Assembly (NCBI GenBank): GCA_963779325.1
Contig: CAVZXS010000004.1
Coordinates: 1 to 13,731 of the forward strand
Length of the DNA stretch: 13,731 nt
Reading direction: 5' to 3'
Origin: CAVZXS01 sp963779325
Lineage (GTDB): Bacteria > Bacteroidota > Bacteroidia > Chitinophagales > Chitinophagaceae
Shown here: in pieces, positions 5,995-13,731 of the stretch
Layout of the letters: each line of letters opens with the position of its first letter
Position numbering within the stretch: position 1 is the first letter of the stretch
Program-made: the position numbers and the translations under genes
The notes under the pieces: generated by a model
What the model saw: only the letters and a program-made list of their open reading frames with translations
What the model was told of the DNA's origin: nothing
The model's database searches: none

Positions 5995-7251
5995 ATGCAT
6001 ATTCGGAAGAGAACAACATGCAGGGTTTGCGGTTCAGCATCTTTAACACCTGTAATAGATTTAGGCCCTCAGTACTTGCAAGGCTCTTTTGTGAAACCCG
6101 GCAAAGAAATGCCTTCACAACGCAAAATCAATTGTTCGTTGGTAAGATGCAATCCTCAAACTGATGAGAACGCTTGCGGATTGTTACAAATGGAACATAG
6201 CGTGCCGCCTGAAATTTTGTATGCCGCCTATTGGTACCGCAGCGGAACAAATGCTACTATGCGAAATCATTTAAAAGGTATCGTAGATTCTGCGTTTAAC
6301 TTGGTTAAAAAGGAAAATTGTAATGTTTTGGATATTGGTTGCAATGACGGCACCCTATTTAGTTATTACCCGGCGAGTTTTGTAAAATTCGGGTGCGACC
6401 CGAGTGATGTAGCGCAGGAAGTAAAAGGTGCGAAGGTGGTGCAGGATATTTTCCCTTCCGCAGAATTGGGTAATGTAATAGGGGACAAAAAAATGGATAT
6501 CATTACGTCAATCGCAATGTTTTATGATTTGGAAAGCCCCGTTGATGTTGTAAAAAATATAAAGCACTTTCTTTCTCCTGAAGGTATATGGGTTTTTGAA
6601 ATGAGCTATATGCCGCACATGCTGGAGCTGGACAGTTACGATACTATTTGTCATGAACATTTGGAATTTTACAGCCTCGCCGTGTTGGAAAAAATTGCAG
6701 CTATGGCTGATATGAAAATATTCAGAATTTCTTTTAATGATATTAACGGCGGTAGTATTCGTTGCTATGCTACGCACAAAGAAAGCAGTTTATATTATAG
6801 TCAAGAGGACCACCGGTTCATGAATGAGATAAGACAAAAGGAATTTGATTTGGAACTGGATACAGATAAACCCTATGTTGCATTTCAATACCGCATAGAA
6901 AAAGTTAGGAATGATTTACATGACTTGCTGGTTAAATTTAAAAAAGAAGGCAAGAAAGTGCATGTGTACGGTGCTTCTACCAAGGGTAATACGATATTGC
7001 AATGGTGCGATATTAATAATATGTTGGTTGAATATGCCGCTGAGCGTAATCCTGATAAATATGGCGCCTATACCCTGGGAACGAATATTCCCATTATCAG
7101 CGAAGCGGAAAGCCGTGCCATGAACCCGGATTATTATTTAGTACTGCCCTGGCATTTTAAACAGGAGTTTTTGGAAAGAGAGAAAGAAGCGCTTGACAAA
7201 GGAACCGGATTTATTTTCCCGATTCCGGCAATTGATATTTATAAAAAATAA
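5995..7251 (+). CDS. Sugar C-methyltransferase family protein, copy 2
   Basis: A 418-residue SAM-dependent methyltransferase of the same three-domain family as 2986-4215 but clearly divergent. Zinc ligands are probably Cys9 and Cys12 with Cys52 and Cys61 (ACGLLQ). The SAM motif VLDIGCNDGT is at 111-120, and the C-terminal domain has KKVHVYGASTKGNTILQWC and ends FIFPIPAIDIYK. In the active-site cluster the sequence is CHEH, so the Tyr of copy 1 (YHEH) is Cys here while Glu and His remain. Substrate or methylation site may therefore differ. ATG 5995 is chosen because the zinc module starts within nine residues. It opens the second gene block, with eight bases before the FkbM gene. A nucleotide-sugar substrate is inferred; which sugar is open. 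Confidence 0.9.
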   Translation: MHIRKRTTCRVCGSASLTPVIDLGPQYLQGSFVKPGKEMPSQRKINCSLVRCNPQTDENACGLLQMEHSVPPEILYAAYWYRSGTNATMRNHLKGIVDSAFNLVKKENCNVLDIGCNDGTLFSYYPASFVKFGCDPSDVAQEVKGAKVVQDIFPSAELGNVIGDKKMDIITSIAMFYDLESPVDVVKNIKHFLSPEGIWVFEMSYMPHMLELDSYDTICHEHLEFYSLAVLEKIAAMADMKIFRISFNDINGGSIRCYATHKESSLYYSQEDHRFMNEIRQKEFDLELDTDKPYVAFQYRIEKVRNDLHDLLVKFKKEGKKVHVYGASTKGNTILQWCDINNMLVEYAAERNPDKYGAYTLGTNIPIISEAESRAMNPDYYLVLPWHFKQEFLEREKEALDKGTGFIFPIPAIDIYKK

Positions 7252-7258
7252 CTAATTG

Positions 7259-8074
7259 ATGATACGTAAGATAATTAGAATTTTTCTAAATAAGTACAAT
7301 TACGATATCATTAAGATAGATTGGAAAGACCCCAATAGATTTAAGATTACGTCAGATATAAAGGGTCTCGATTTATTTGACACACCTACCGGTAAGTTTT
7401 ATTTACCTGATTTTCTAAATACCGATATTGTTTCAAATGTTATAAGGCGCGGCGAATTGTTTGATGAAAATATTATAAATCTTGCAAGGAAATATCTTAA
7501 AAAAGGTGATACTGTATTGGATGTAGGTGCTAACTACGGACAAATGACAGTAGAGCTTTCTAAAATTACAGGTGTTGCCGGGCAGGTTTATTCGTTTGAA
7601 GCCGAAGCGTATGTTTATTCTATTTTAGAAAAAAATATCCTGATCAATAAATGTACAAATGTTACTCCTGTTTTCGGAGCAGTATATTTTGAAAACGATG
7701 TTGAGCTGATTTTTCCCGAACCGGATTTTAAACAGTTTAAGACTTATGGATCTTATGGGTTGAATATGAAAACTAAAACGGGCAGGAAAGTCAAAACTAT
7801 TACCATTGACAGTATGAACATACCTGAGAAAATTGGTTTTATGAAAATAGATGTACAGGGCGCGGATTTGTTTGCGATGCAGGGTGCAAAAAATACGATT
7901 ATCAAAAATAAAATGCCGATTGTGTTTGAATTTGAACAGCAATTTCAGGAGAACTTTAATACGTGTTTTCAAGATTATGTAGATTTCGTACAAAGCATCA
8001 ATTATAAATTTGCAGGTACAATTGATGATATAAATTTTTTAATTGTACCTGACCACTACACTGCCAAGATTTGA
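7259..8074 (+). CDS. FkbM-family methyltransferase, copy 1
   Basis: A 271-residue class I SAM-dependent methyltransferase of the FkbM family, whose members usually O-methylate sugars or polyketides. The SAM-binding VLDVGANYGQ is at 86-95, the acidic YSFEAE at 111-116, and the family hallmark IDVQGAD at 197-203. There is no signal or membrane segment, so it is probably cytosolic, acting on a nucleotide-sugar or a lipid-linked glycan. ATG 7259 follows the previous stop after seven bases; the TTG at 7256 is a weaker alternative. The next gene, also FkbM, begins four bases after the stop. The specific acceptor hydroxyl cannot be read from sequence. Confidence 0.88.
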   Translation: MIRKIIRIFLNKYNYDIIKIDWKDPNRFKITSDIKGLDLFDTPTGKFYLPDFLNTDIVSNVIRRGELFDENIINLARKYLKKGDTVLDVGANYGQMTVELSKITGVAGQVYSFEAEAYVYSILEKNILINKCTNVTPVFGAVYFENDVELIFPEPDFKQFKTYGSYGLNMKTKTGRKVKTITIDSMNIPEKIGFMKIDVQGADLFAMQGAKNTIIKNKMPIVFEFEQQFQENFNTCFQDYVDFVQSINYKFAGTIDDINFLIVPDHYTAKI

Positions 8075-8078
8075 GAAA

Positions 8079-8795
8079 ATGAATATAAAAAGATTTATCG
8101 GTAAATGCCGGAAGGGGCTGGATATTATTACACTTAAAGCCAAAGCGACATATTCCCAAGCCGGCGAAGATATAATTGTACAGTATCTTTTCGACAGTAT
8201 GAAAATTGAAAAACCAACCTATCTCGAAATCGGCACCAATCAACCTTTGGTATGTAACAATACTTATAATTTTTATTTAAAAGGTTGTTATGGTGTTTGT
8301 ATAGAACCTGATAAAAATATGGTGGATTTAATTAAAAGGAAACGACCCCATGATATTGTATTAAATATTGGTATAGGTCTGTCAGAAACTCCGAATGCAG
8401 TATTTTATTTATTCCCGACAAAAGTGAATGGCTGGAGTACTTTTTCCGAAGAAGAGGCCTTGCTTCGACAAAAAGAAACGGGTATAAACTTCACCAAAGT
8501 CGAAGTGCCCTTAAAGTCAGTTAATAATATCATAGCTGAGCATTTTAAACCGTATCCAAATTTTATCTCTTTGGATGTTGAAGGGTTGGATTTGGCTATT
8601 TTGCAGTCTCTGGATTTCGCAAAATACAAACCTGAAGTAATATGTGTTGAAACCATAACATTCGGATATTTAAACAATACCGAAGAAAAGATAAGCAGTA
8701 TAAGTGACTTTATGCATTCGAATGGATACATTACTTATGCCGATACGCATGTAAATACAATATTTTGCAGGGCTGACGTATTTAAAAAAAAATAA
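8079..8795 (+). CDS. FkbM-family methyltransferase, copy 2
   Basis: A 238-residue FkbM-type methyltransferase. SQAGEDIIVQYLF (26-38) is the typical lead-in of one FkbM subgroup, followed by the SAM motif YLEIGTN (48-54), IEPD (75-78) and the hallmark LDVEGLD (165-171). It differs strongly from the preceding FkbM gene, including this N-terminal motif, so the two are unlikely to be a recent tandem duplication and probably methylate different hydroxyls. The start is ATG 8079; the in-frame upstream extension from 8043 overlaps the previous gene. The stop TAA (8793-8795) is followed at once by the next ATG, indicating tight co-transcription. Confidence 0.88.
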   Translation: MNIKRFIGKCRKGLDIITLKAKATYSQAGEDIIVQYLFDSMKIEKPTYLEIGTNQPLVCNNTYNFYLKGCYGVCIEPDKNMVDLIKRKRPHDIVLNIGIGLSETPNAVFYLFPTKVNGWSTFSEEEALLRQKETGINFTKVEVPLKSVNNIIAEHFKPYPNFISLDVEGLDLAILQSLDFAKYKPEVICVETITFGYLNNTEEKISSISDFMHSNGYITYADTHVNTIFCRADVFKKK

Positions 8796-9659
8796 ATGAA
8801 AGCAATTATCTGGGGAGCCAATGGACAGGATGGATACTATTTAAGTGCTTTACTTAAACAAGCAGGGTGTGAAGTAATTGGCATCAGTAAGGATGATGTT
8901 AACAAAGTAAATATCGCTGACTATGAGCAAGTAAGTACACTTATAAAAGAAACGCAACCTGATTATATTTTTCATCTCGCTGCCAATTCTACAACGAGGC
9001 ACTATGCCTGGAAAGAGAATCACGAAACCATCAGTACGGGCAGTTTGAATATCCTGGAATCTGTAAAGGAATTTTCACCTCACTCAAGAGTCTTTTTATC
9101 AGGCAGCGGTTTGCAATTCGACAATAAAGGGAATCCTATTTCAGAAACAGATCCTTTTTCTGCTACAAGTATTTATGCAGTAAGTCGTATTCATACAGTT
9201 TATGCCGCAAGGTATTACCGCTCACAGGGGTTAAATATTTACATTGGTTATTTTTTTAATCATGACAGCCCGCTGCGGAGTGAAAGGCATATAAATAAAA
9301 AAATAATTGAGACGGCAAAACGAATTGCTGCAGGCAGTAAGGAAAAGCTTGAAATAGGGGATATGAGTGTAATGAAGGAATTTGGATTTGCCGGCGATAT
9401 TGTCAAGGGTATTTGGACATTGGTGAAACAGGATATAATTACGGAGGCAGTTATCGGTGCCGGTAAGGCACATACTATCGAAGAATGGATAAACATCTGT
9501 TTTTCCGATCAGGGGCTTGTTTGGAAACAGCATGTCGTTCAGACCGGAAACTTTATTCCCGAGTACAAGGTGCTTGTTTCAAATCCCGCTCTGATTAATT
9601 CAATTGGATGGAAACATGAAACCGATATTACTGCATTGGCAAAAATGATGTCCTTATAA
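8796..9659 (+). CDS. GDP-mannose 4,6-dehydratase-like SDR
   Basis: A 287-residue extended SDR related to GDP-mannose 4,6-dehydratase. The nucleotide-binding WGANGQDG is at 6-13, FHLAANS at 59-65, FNHDSPLR matches the FNHESP-type motif, and EIGDMSVMKEFGFAGDIVKGIW is the conserved sugar-nucleotide region. It is shorter than typical GMD (about 340-370 residues). The catalytic YxxxK reads YAVSR (Tyr127, Arg131), so the usual Lys is Arg. It may be a diverged dehydratase, epimerase or reductase on a GDP- or other NDP-sugar, or a subfamily where Arg is normal. No complete fucose pathway is visible beside it, since the fcl fragment at 1-378 is broken. It abuts the previous stop directly and ends one base before the next gene. 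Confidence 0.82.
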   Translation: MKAIIWGANGQDGYYLSALLKQAGCEVIGISKDDVNKVNIADYEQVSTLIKETQPDYIFHLAANSTTRHYAWKENHETISTGSLNILESVKEFSPHSRVFLSGSGLQFDNKGNPISETDPFSATSIYAVSRIHTVYAARYYRSQGLNIYIGYFFNHDSPLRSERHINKKIIETAKRIAAGSKEKLEIGDMSVMKEFGFAGDIVKGIWTLVKQDIITEAVIGAGKAHTIEEWINICFSDQGLVWKQHVVQTGNFIPEYKVLVSNPALINSIGWKHETDITALAKMMSL

Positions 9660-9660
9660 T

Positions 9661-10802
9661 ATGCGTACAAAAATTCTGATACTTACCCTTAATGATTACA
9701 TCATTTATCAGCCCACTATTCTGAGCCTTTATGATTACCTGGCTAAGGATGCAAATGTAAAAATTATTTCTTTTAAACCGCAGTTTGCCACAAAAAAGAA
9801 AGATGAGAAAAGAAATATTGAATACTTGGAAACTAATTACTGGCTGACGCATTTTTTTACTAAAACGGATTTCATCTTATCGAAATTATCCCGGTTAATA
9901 AAAGTTTTCAAACCGGGGTTTACTTACCATTATCTTTTTTATAATAAATACCTCCCGTCTATTCTTAAAAATAAACTTAAAAAGGAGAACGATAAATATG
10001 ATGAAGTAATAGCCGTTGACCTGCAAGTCCTTTATCTTGCCCAACAGCTTTTCGGCTCTGTTCAGTTTCTGTCTCTTGAAGTAGATAATGACACCAATCG
10101 TTATTATAAAAAAATTGATACTAATAAAATTAAATCCGTTTTTGTTCAGAGTGAGATACGTTATAACTACATGTTCCCCGGAAAAGATATCAGGAAGTTT
10201 ATAGTACAGAACGCTCCTGTTTATAAAGAACTTGATTGCACAGTACAGCAAAGAAAAAATTTTATCTGGGCAGGTGCCATTGACAGGCGATTGGCTGTGT
10301 TAGATTGTCTTGAATTCTTTAAGCAATACCCGGCATATAAGCTTTTGCTTAAAGGCGGCGGAGATATTAAGACAAGAAAGATTATTGAAAACCGCTATAG
10401 CGAATTGTTGAGTTCGAGAGAGCTCTTATTGATCAGTCATACCTGGATGCAGATGAGTTTGTAAAATTCCTTTCAGGATTCAGGATTGGTTTTTGCTTTT
10501 ATGCATGGGATTTAATAAAAGCAAGTTTTAATTATCAAACGGCGCCGTCAGGTAAAATGTTTATGTACATGGCAGCGGGTACACCGGTTATTGCTTGTAA
10601 AATTCCCGGGTTTAGTTTTGTAGAAGAATTCGGAGCAGGAGTCCTAATAGATGATTATAAACCCGAGACAATTGAAGCTGCTGTAAAAATAATTGAAGCT
10701 GATTACACGAAGTATTCTGCAGGCTGTATAGAGGCAGCTAAGTACTTCAGTTTTGATAAAAGTATTAAACCCTATCTTGAATATTTATTAACCTGTAAGT
10801 AG
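9661..10802 (+). pseudogene. GT-B glycosyltransferase (GT4-like), broken by a single-base shift
   Basis: Two frames together give one glycosyltransferase of about 380 residues. Frame 1 from ATG 9661 carries the N-terminal domain (KILILTLNDYI, KYDEVIAVDLQVLYLA) and runs through FIWAGAIDRRLAVLDCLEFF and LLLKGGGDIKTRK. From about 10430 the homologous reading moves to frame 0, giving DQSYLDADEFVKFLSGFRIGF, then the C-terminal APSGKMFMYMAAGTPVIA and FGAGVLIDDY, the usual nucleotide-sugar-binding end of GT4-type enzymes, to TAG at 10800-10802. A one-base deletion near 10424-10431 explains the break; without it the gene ends at TAA after MQMSL (10462-10464). As read, the C-terminal domain is lost and the enzyme should be inactive. 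No long homopolymer sits at the break. The donor and acceptor are unknown. Confidence 0.82.
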
Positions 10803-10820
10803 CGACCCCTGTTTTTTTTT

Positions 10821-11824
10821 ATGAAATACTCCATCATACTTCCTGTTCATAATGGCGGAGAATATATAAAGCTTTGCGTGCAAAGTATTCTTGATCAGAC
10901 CCTGCCGGATTTTAATTTACTGGTTCTTGAAAATTGCAGCAATGACGGCACCGCCGAATGGCTTCACTCATTAAAAGATGATAGAATAAGATTAATCCCT
11001 TCTCAAAAGTTATTAAGTATTGAAGAGAATTGGACACGGATATTTTCTCTTATGAAGGATGAGTTTATGACAATGATTGGACATGACGACCTGTTGGATA
11101 AAGATTATCTTAAAAAAATGGATGATCTTATTCAGAAGTATCCGAATGCTGGCCTATATCAATCTCATTTTCGTTTTATAAACGAAGCGGGTGCATTTAA
11201 AAAAAAATGCAAGCCAATGAAAGAAATCTTGCAACCTGAAGAATTTCTTGAATATTTTTTGAATGGAAGAATTGATATAATGGGTACAGGCTTTATGATG
11301 CGTTCAGCTGATTATGACAGAGTTGGCGGCATACCTTCTTATCACAATCTATTATTTGCGGATATGGAATTATGGTTGTCCCTGCTGCTCAGCGCTTTTT
11401 AGCAGTAGAACAGGCTGAACTGTTTTCTTACAGGCGGCATTCGGGTGCAACCACGGCCTCAACGGATGTGCAGGTAATTGTTAAGGCATTAGATAAATTT
11501 ATTAACTTTCTAAACCGGTTGCGAAGTACTGATGAAAAATATGAAGGGGTTATTCAACGCAACGGTAATAACCTGTTGGTGGGATATTGCCAAGGACTTA
11601 CGCATAAATTATTACGTAGAACTGACGATTTGCGGAAAGGATCAACAGTAGCAGACGTGATTAATCAGTTCAGAAAATTGGGTAAGAAATTAAATACTGT
11701 TGAAAATTTCGAGCCTTTGGATTATTTTAAAATACGACTTGCGAAAATAATTGATGAAAACAGATTTCTTCGAAACTGTTTTTTAGTATTTAAAAAAGTA
11801 ATAAAAAAGCCAATCCTTAAATAG
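10821..11824 (+). pseudogene. GT2 glycosyltransferase, broken by a single-base shift
   Basis: A family 2 (GT-A) glycosyltransferase of about 334 residues split over two frames. Frame 0 from ATG 10821 shows SIILPVHNGGEYI, LVLENCSNDGT, the metal-binding GHDD segment (MIGHDDLLDKDYL) and FADMELWLSL, then hits TAG at 11400-11402. The homologous continuation QRFLAVEQAELFSYRRHSGATT is in frame 2, to TAG 11822-11824. A missing base near 11384 (CTGCTG region) accounts for it. The catalytic N-terminal domain is complete, so a truncated 193-residue product might fold, but loss of about 140 residues makes activity doubtful. It is the last plus-strand gene and overlaps the end of the convergent gene by eight bases. 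Sugar specificity is unknown. Confidence 0.82.
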
Positions 11825-12599
11825 CAGTTCTCTTATTCCTATTCTTCCACTGAAACCATTTTTTCCCTGTAGTAGTTTGCATAAAATGATGCAGGGCTTT
11901 TTGCCTCGCCTGCCAGAGAGTTTGTTTAAAGCTGTAGCCGATATGTTGCCGGTAGCTTTTTTTTACTTCTTCCAATCCTTTTGTAAATTGAGTACTGCTT
12001 GCGCCACCTGCGGCAAAACAGGAGAGCGGTTTGGGTATAAAAATAAATTTTTCATTGCGGATTTGAACCAAAAAATCGTAATCCATTGCTACTTTAAAAT
12101 CCGTATTGTAAAGCCCGTGCCGGTTATACACTTCTCTTTTGATAAACATGGTTGGGTGGGCAACTTGCCGCATGCCCTTCCACAACAATCTTTTTTCAAA
12201 TGCCAAACCGCTGATAATATCTATGGCACCGCGGTGCTGTACATATTGTGCGTGACTCCACATCAATGAGCTATCTGCAGCAAAACAATCCGCGACCGTT
12301 TTAACGGCATCTTTAGTATAATAGGTGTCCCCTGAGTTAAGCAAATGAATTATATCTCCTTTTGCACGAAGAATACCTTTATTAAATGCATCCGCAATCC
12401 CGTTATCTCTTTCGCAAATCCAACGGCGGTAAAGCGGTTGAGTATTTTGCTCTAAGTAATTTTTTATATCACCGCCAGATGAACCATCAATAATTAAATG
12501 CTCATAAGGCAGAACGGTTTGTTCGTCAACTGAACGGCAGGTTTCAACAAGCTCGTTTAGATTATTAAAGCAAATGGTTATAACGGTAATTGTATTCAT
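11817..12599 (-). CDS. GT2 glycosyltransferase (colanic-acid WcaE-like)
   Basis: An intact 260-residue family 2 glycosyltransferase, probably adding a sugar to a lipid-linked repeat unit at the inner face of the membrane. ITVITICFNN opens the nucleotide-binding fold, EHLIIDGSSGGD (33-44) follows, ERDNGIADAFNKG (63-75) is the classic motif of this subgroup, and LLNSGD (86-91) supplies the DXD-like metal site. MRQVAHPTMFIKREVY and VAMDYDFLVQI mark the acceptor side. There is no membrane segment. It is the last gene of the minus-strand set, ten bases after the previous stop, and its 3' end overlaps the convergent plus-strand GT2 by eight bases. No terminator hairpin is seen between them. Donor and acceptor are not predictable. 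Confidence 0.9.
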   Translation of the reverse strand: MNTITVITICFNNLNELVETCRSVDEQTVLPYEHLIIDGSSGGDIKNYLEQNTQPLYRRWICERDNGIADAFNKGILRAKGDIIHLLNSGDTYYTKDAVKTVADCFAADSSLMWSHAQYVQHRGAIDIISGLAFEKRLLWKGMRQVAHPTMFIKREVYNRHGLYNTDFKVAMDYDFLVQIRNEKFIFIPKPLSCFAAGGASSTQFTKGLEEVKKSYRQHIGYSFKQTLWQARQKALHHFMQTTTGKKWFQWKNRNKRTAI

Positions 12600-12609
12600 T
12601 TGTAAAAAT

Positions 12610-13528
12610 CTATTTACCTAAAAGGCCTTTTAATGCATCAATCCTGAATTGAACAACCGGCCATGATTTGGCAGGCGTACCTTTAACTAAATAATAAAGA
12701 CCAATTACAAATGAACCGGCTAATTTGTAAAAGTACTCGGCAATTTTTTTAACATAGTTCCATTGACTGACCTCAAGCATCCTTACTTTTTCGCCGCGTC
12801 CGATACCCGAGGCCACGCGGTACATATATTCCATGGTTAGTTTATCTACTTCCACTACATGCTGAACAATAATAGCGGGATCATAATAAACTTTTTTACC
12901 TGTTGCTTTCAGGCGCATAAAGAAATCTTTCCCCTCCCCGCCTATTCTCAGTGTTCCCTTTACTCCCGGCAAAGCTGTATTAAATCCTTTTATTTCATCA
13001 AAGGCTGTCTTTTTTACAATCATATTGGATTTTAACGGATATTTGTCCGGCTTAAATTCTTCCGTCTCTTTGCTATAGTCAAAGTTCCCCACCAACGATG
13101 AAACATAATATGACATCCATTTAGGTTCTGCGGGAATATATTTTGGAATAATCCGCCCACCCGCAGCATCTGCCGCAACATTTTTTTTGAATAGCGATAA
13201 AATTTTTTCTATAAAATCGGGATTGGCTATTGCATCATCATCCATAAAACACAGTAGCGGCGATTGCGCAATAACAGCACCGGTATTTCTTGCAAAGGGA
13301 GAGCCCTGGATTTTTCTCTTCCTGATAACGAACATTTAATTCAGGATGCGCTGAAATATAAGCTGTACAAACTTTTTTTGTATTATCCGTACTGTTATTG
13401 TCTACTATTATCACTTCATACAGCCTTTTTTCCACAGTTTGATGATAAAGACTGTCCAGCGCCGCTGCAATATAGCTGGCCCTGTTGTATGAACAAATTA
13501 TTATAGAAAGCTGTAACGTATTATGCAT
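12610..13528 (-). pseudogene. GT2 glycosyltransferase, frameshifted by an extra base in GGG
   Basis: One family 2 glycosyltransferase of about 305 residues in two frames. From ATG 13528: LSIIICSYNRASYI, VIIVDNNSTDNT, RYQEEKNPGLS. The other frame continues FARNTGAVIAQSPLLCFMDDDA with the DXD motif, then GGEGKDFFMRLKATGKKVYYDPA and the C-terminal helix region AGSFVIGLYYLVKG, which may touch the membrane. At the junction the plus strand has GGG (13297-13299). Removing one G restores NPGLSFARNTGA, the GLS-x-ARN-x-G motif of this family, so the lesion is pinned to that run. It starts within the end of the upstream gene (ATGCATAA, eight-base overlap), pointing to coupled translation. As read, it stops early in the wrong frame. 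A sequencing indel is a strong alternative. Confidence 0.88.
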
Positions 13529-13731
13529 GATCTTTTAAAAATAATATAACCCCTTGAATTATTTTCTCCCAACTGTACTTTTCATTTAACTGAGCTGCCG
13601 GTTTCAAATCGGTGACACAACTATTTTCTATCTGTTTCAGGAAATCATTCCAATCAAAGCTATTGGCCGAAAATAAAGATTGTCCGTAAGTGTTCGATAT
13701 TTTTTTTCCAGTCATAGTATTAAAAGCAACG
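13521..13731 (-). CDS. C-terminal fragment of a probable glycosyltransferase
   Basis: An open frame enters from the right edge and ends at TAA 13521-13523, giving about 69 residues (VAFNTMTGKKISNTYG, LFSANSFDWNDFLKQI, EKYSWEKIIQGVILFLKDH). The ATG at 13715 is internal, since the frame is open to the window edge with plausible sequence before it. The closing SWEKIIQG followed by a short helix resembles the end of GT4-type glycosyltransferases, which fits the neighbours, but the diagnostic part is outside the window. Its last eight bases overlap the start of the next gene. Confidence 0.55.
   Translation of the reverse strand, partial: VAFNTMTGKKISNTYGQSLFSANSFDWNDFLKQIENSCVTDLKPAAQLNEKYSWEKIIQGVILFLKDHA

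Noticed and set aside
10803..10820. T-run before the GT2 start as a terminator
   Set aside because: No stem-loop precedes the run of Ts, and the gap between the two genes is only 18 bp.
11877..12269. 130-codon plus-strand open frame
   Set aside because: It is antisense to the well-supported GT2 gene at 11817-12599, is rich in Cys and Phe in a non-family pattern, and shows no motif.
10424..13299. Phase variation by slipped-strand repeats in the glycosyltransferases
   Set aside because: The breaks are not in long homopolymers or short tandem repeats; the longest run involved is GGG, too short for high-frequency slippage.
1..13731. CRISPR array, tRNA, rRNA or transposase gene
   Set aside because: No regularly spaced repeats, no tRNA or rRNA-like sequence and no transposase motifs were seen on either strand.

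Overview
This window is part of a surface-polysaccharide (O-antigen or capsule type) biosynthesis locus, very probably from a Bacteroidota bacterium, perhaps Chitinophagaceae-like. The basis is AT-rich DNA, starts without clear Shine-Dalgarno sequences, a candidate TAnnTTTG promoter element, and protein sequences that read like Bacteroidota versions of their families. The genus assignment is inference.

Layout. 1-378 is the decayed 3' end of a GDP-L-fucose synthase gene. 432-5161 is a compact plus-strand sugar-nucleotide module: glucose-1-phosphate cytidylyltransferase (rfbF), CDP-glucose 4,6-dehydratase (rfbG), a 3,5-epimerase, a sugar C-methyltransferase and an SDR 4-ketoreductase. 5162-5994 appears non-coding at first sight. 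It holds a minus-strand lipoprotein gene interrupted by one TAG codon, its terminator, a candidate promoter with an operator-like palindrome, and the relic of a second ketoreductase. 5995-9659 continues on the plus strand with a second, divergent C-methyltransferase, two FkbM methyltransferases and a GDP-mannose-4,6-dehydratase-like SDR. 9661-11824 holds two glycosyltransferase genes, each broken by one single-base shift. 11817-13731 is a convergent minus-strand set of three glycosyltransferase-type genes: one intact, one broken by an extra base in a GGG run, one running off the edge.

Pathway. RfbF and RfbG make CDP-4-keto-6-deoxyglucose. The epimerase, the TylC3/TcaB9-type C-methyltransferase and the ketoreductase can turn it into a CDP-linked 6-deoxy-3-C-methyl-hexose. 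No 3-dehydrase (RfbH/DdhC) or 2,3-dehydratase is present, so a fully hydroxylated branched sugar is expected rather than a dideoxy one. With the FkbM O-methyltransferases downstream, the set resembles what CDP-vinelose (6-deoxy-3-C-methyl-2-O-methyl-hexose) would need. The glycosyltransferases would place such residues in the polymer.

Integrity. The sugar-nucleotide genes from 432 to 9659 are open throughout, while lesions cluster in the fcl end, the lipoprotein and three glycosyltransferases. These may be real decay or assembly error; raw reads would decide. Two mobile-looking palindromic repeats sit at gene junctions, one inside a 143-bp insert that appears to have split an ancestral rfbF/rfbG overlap.
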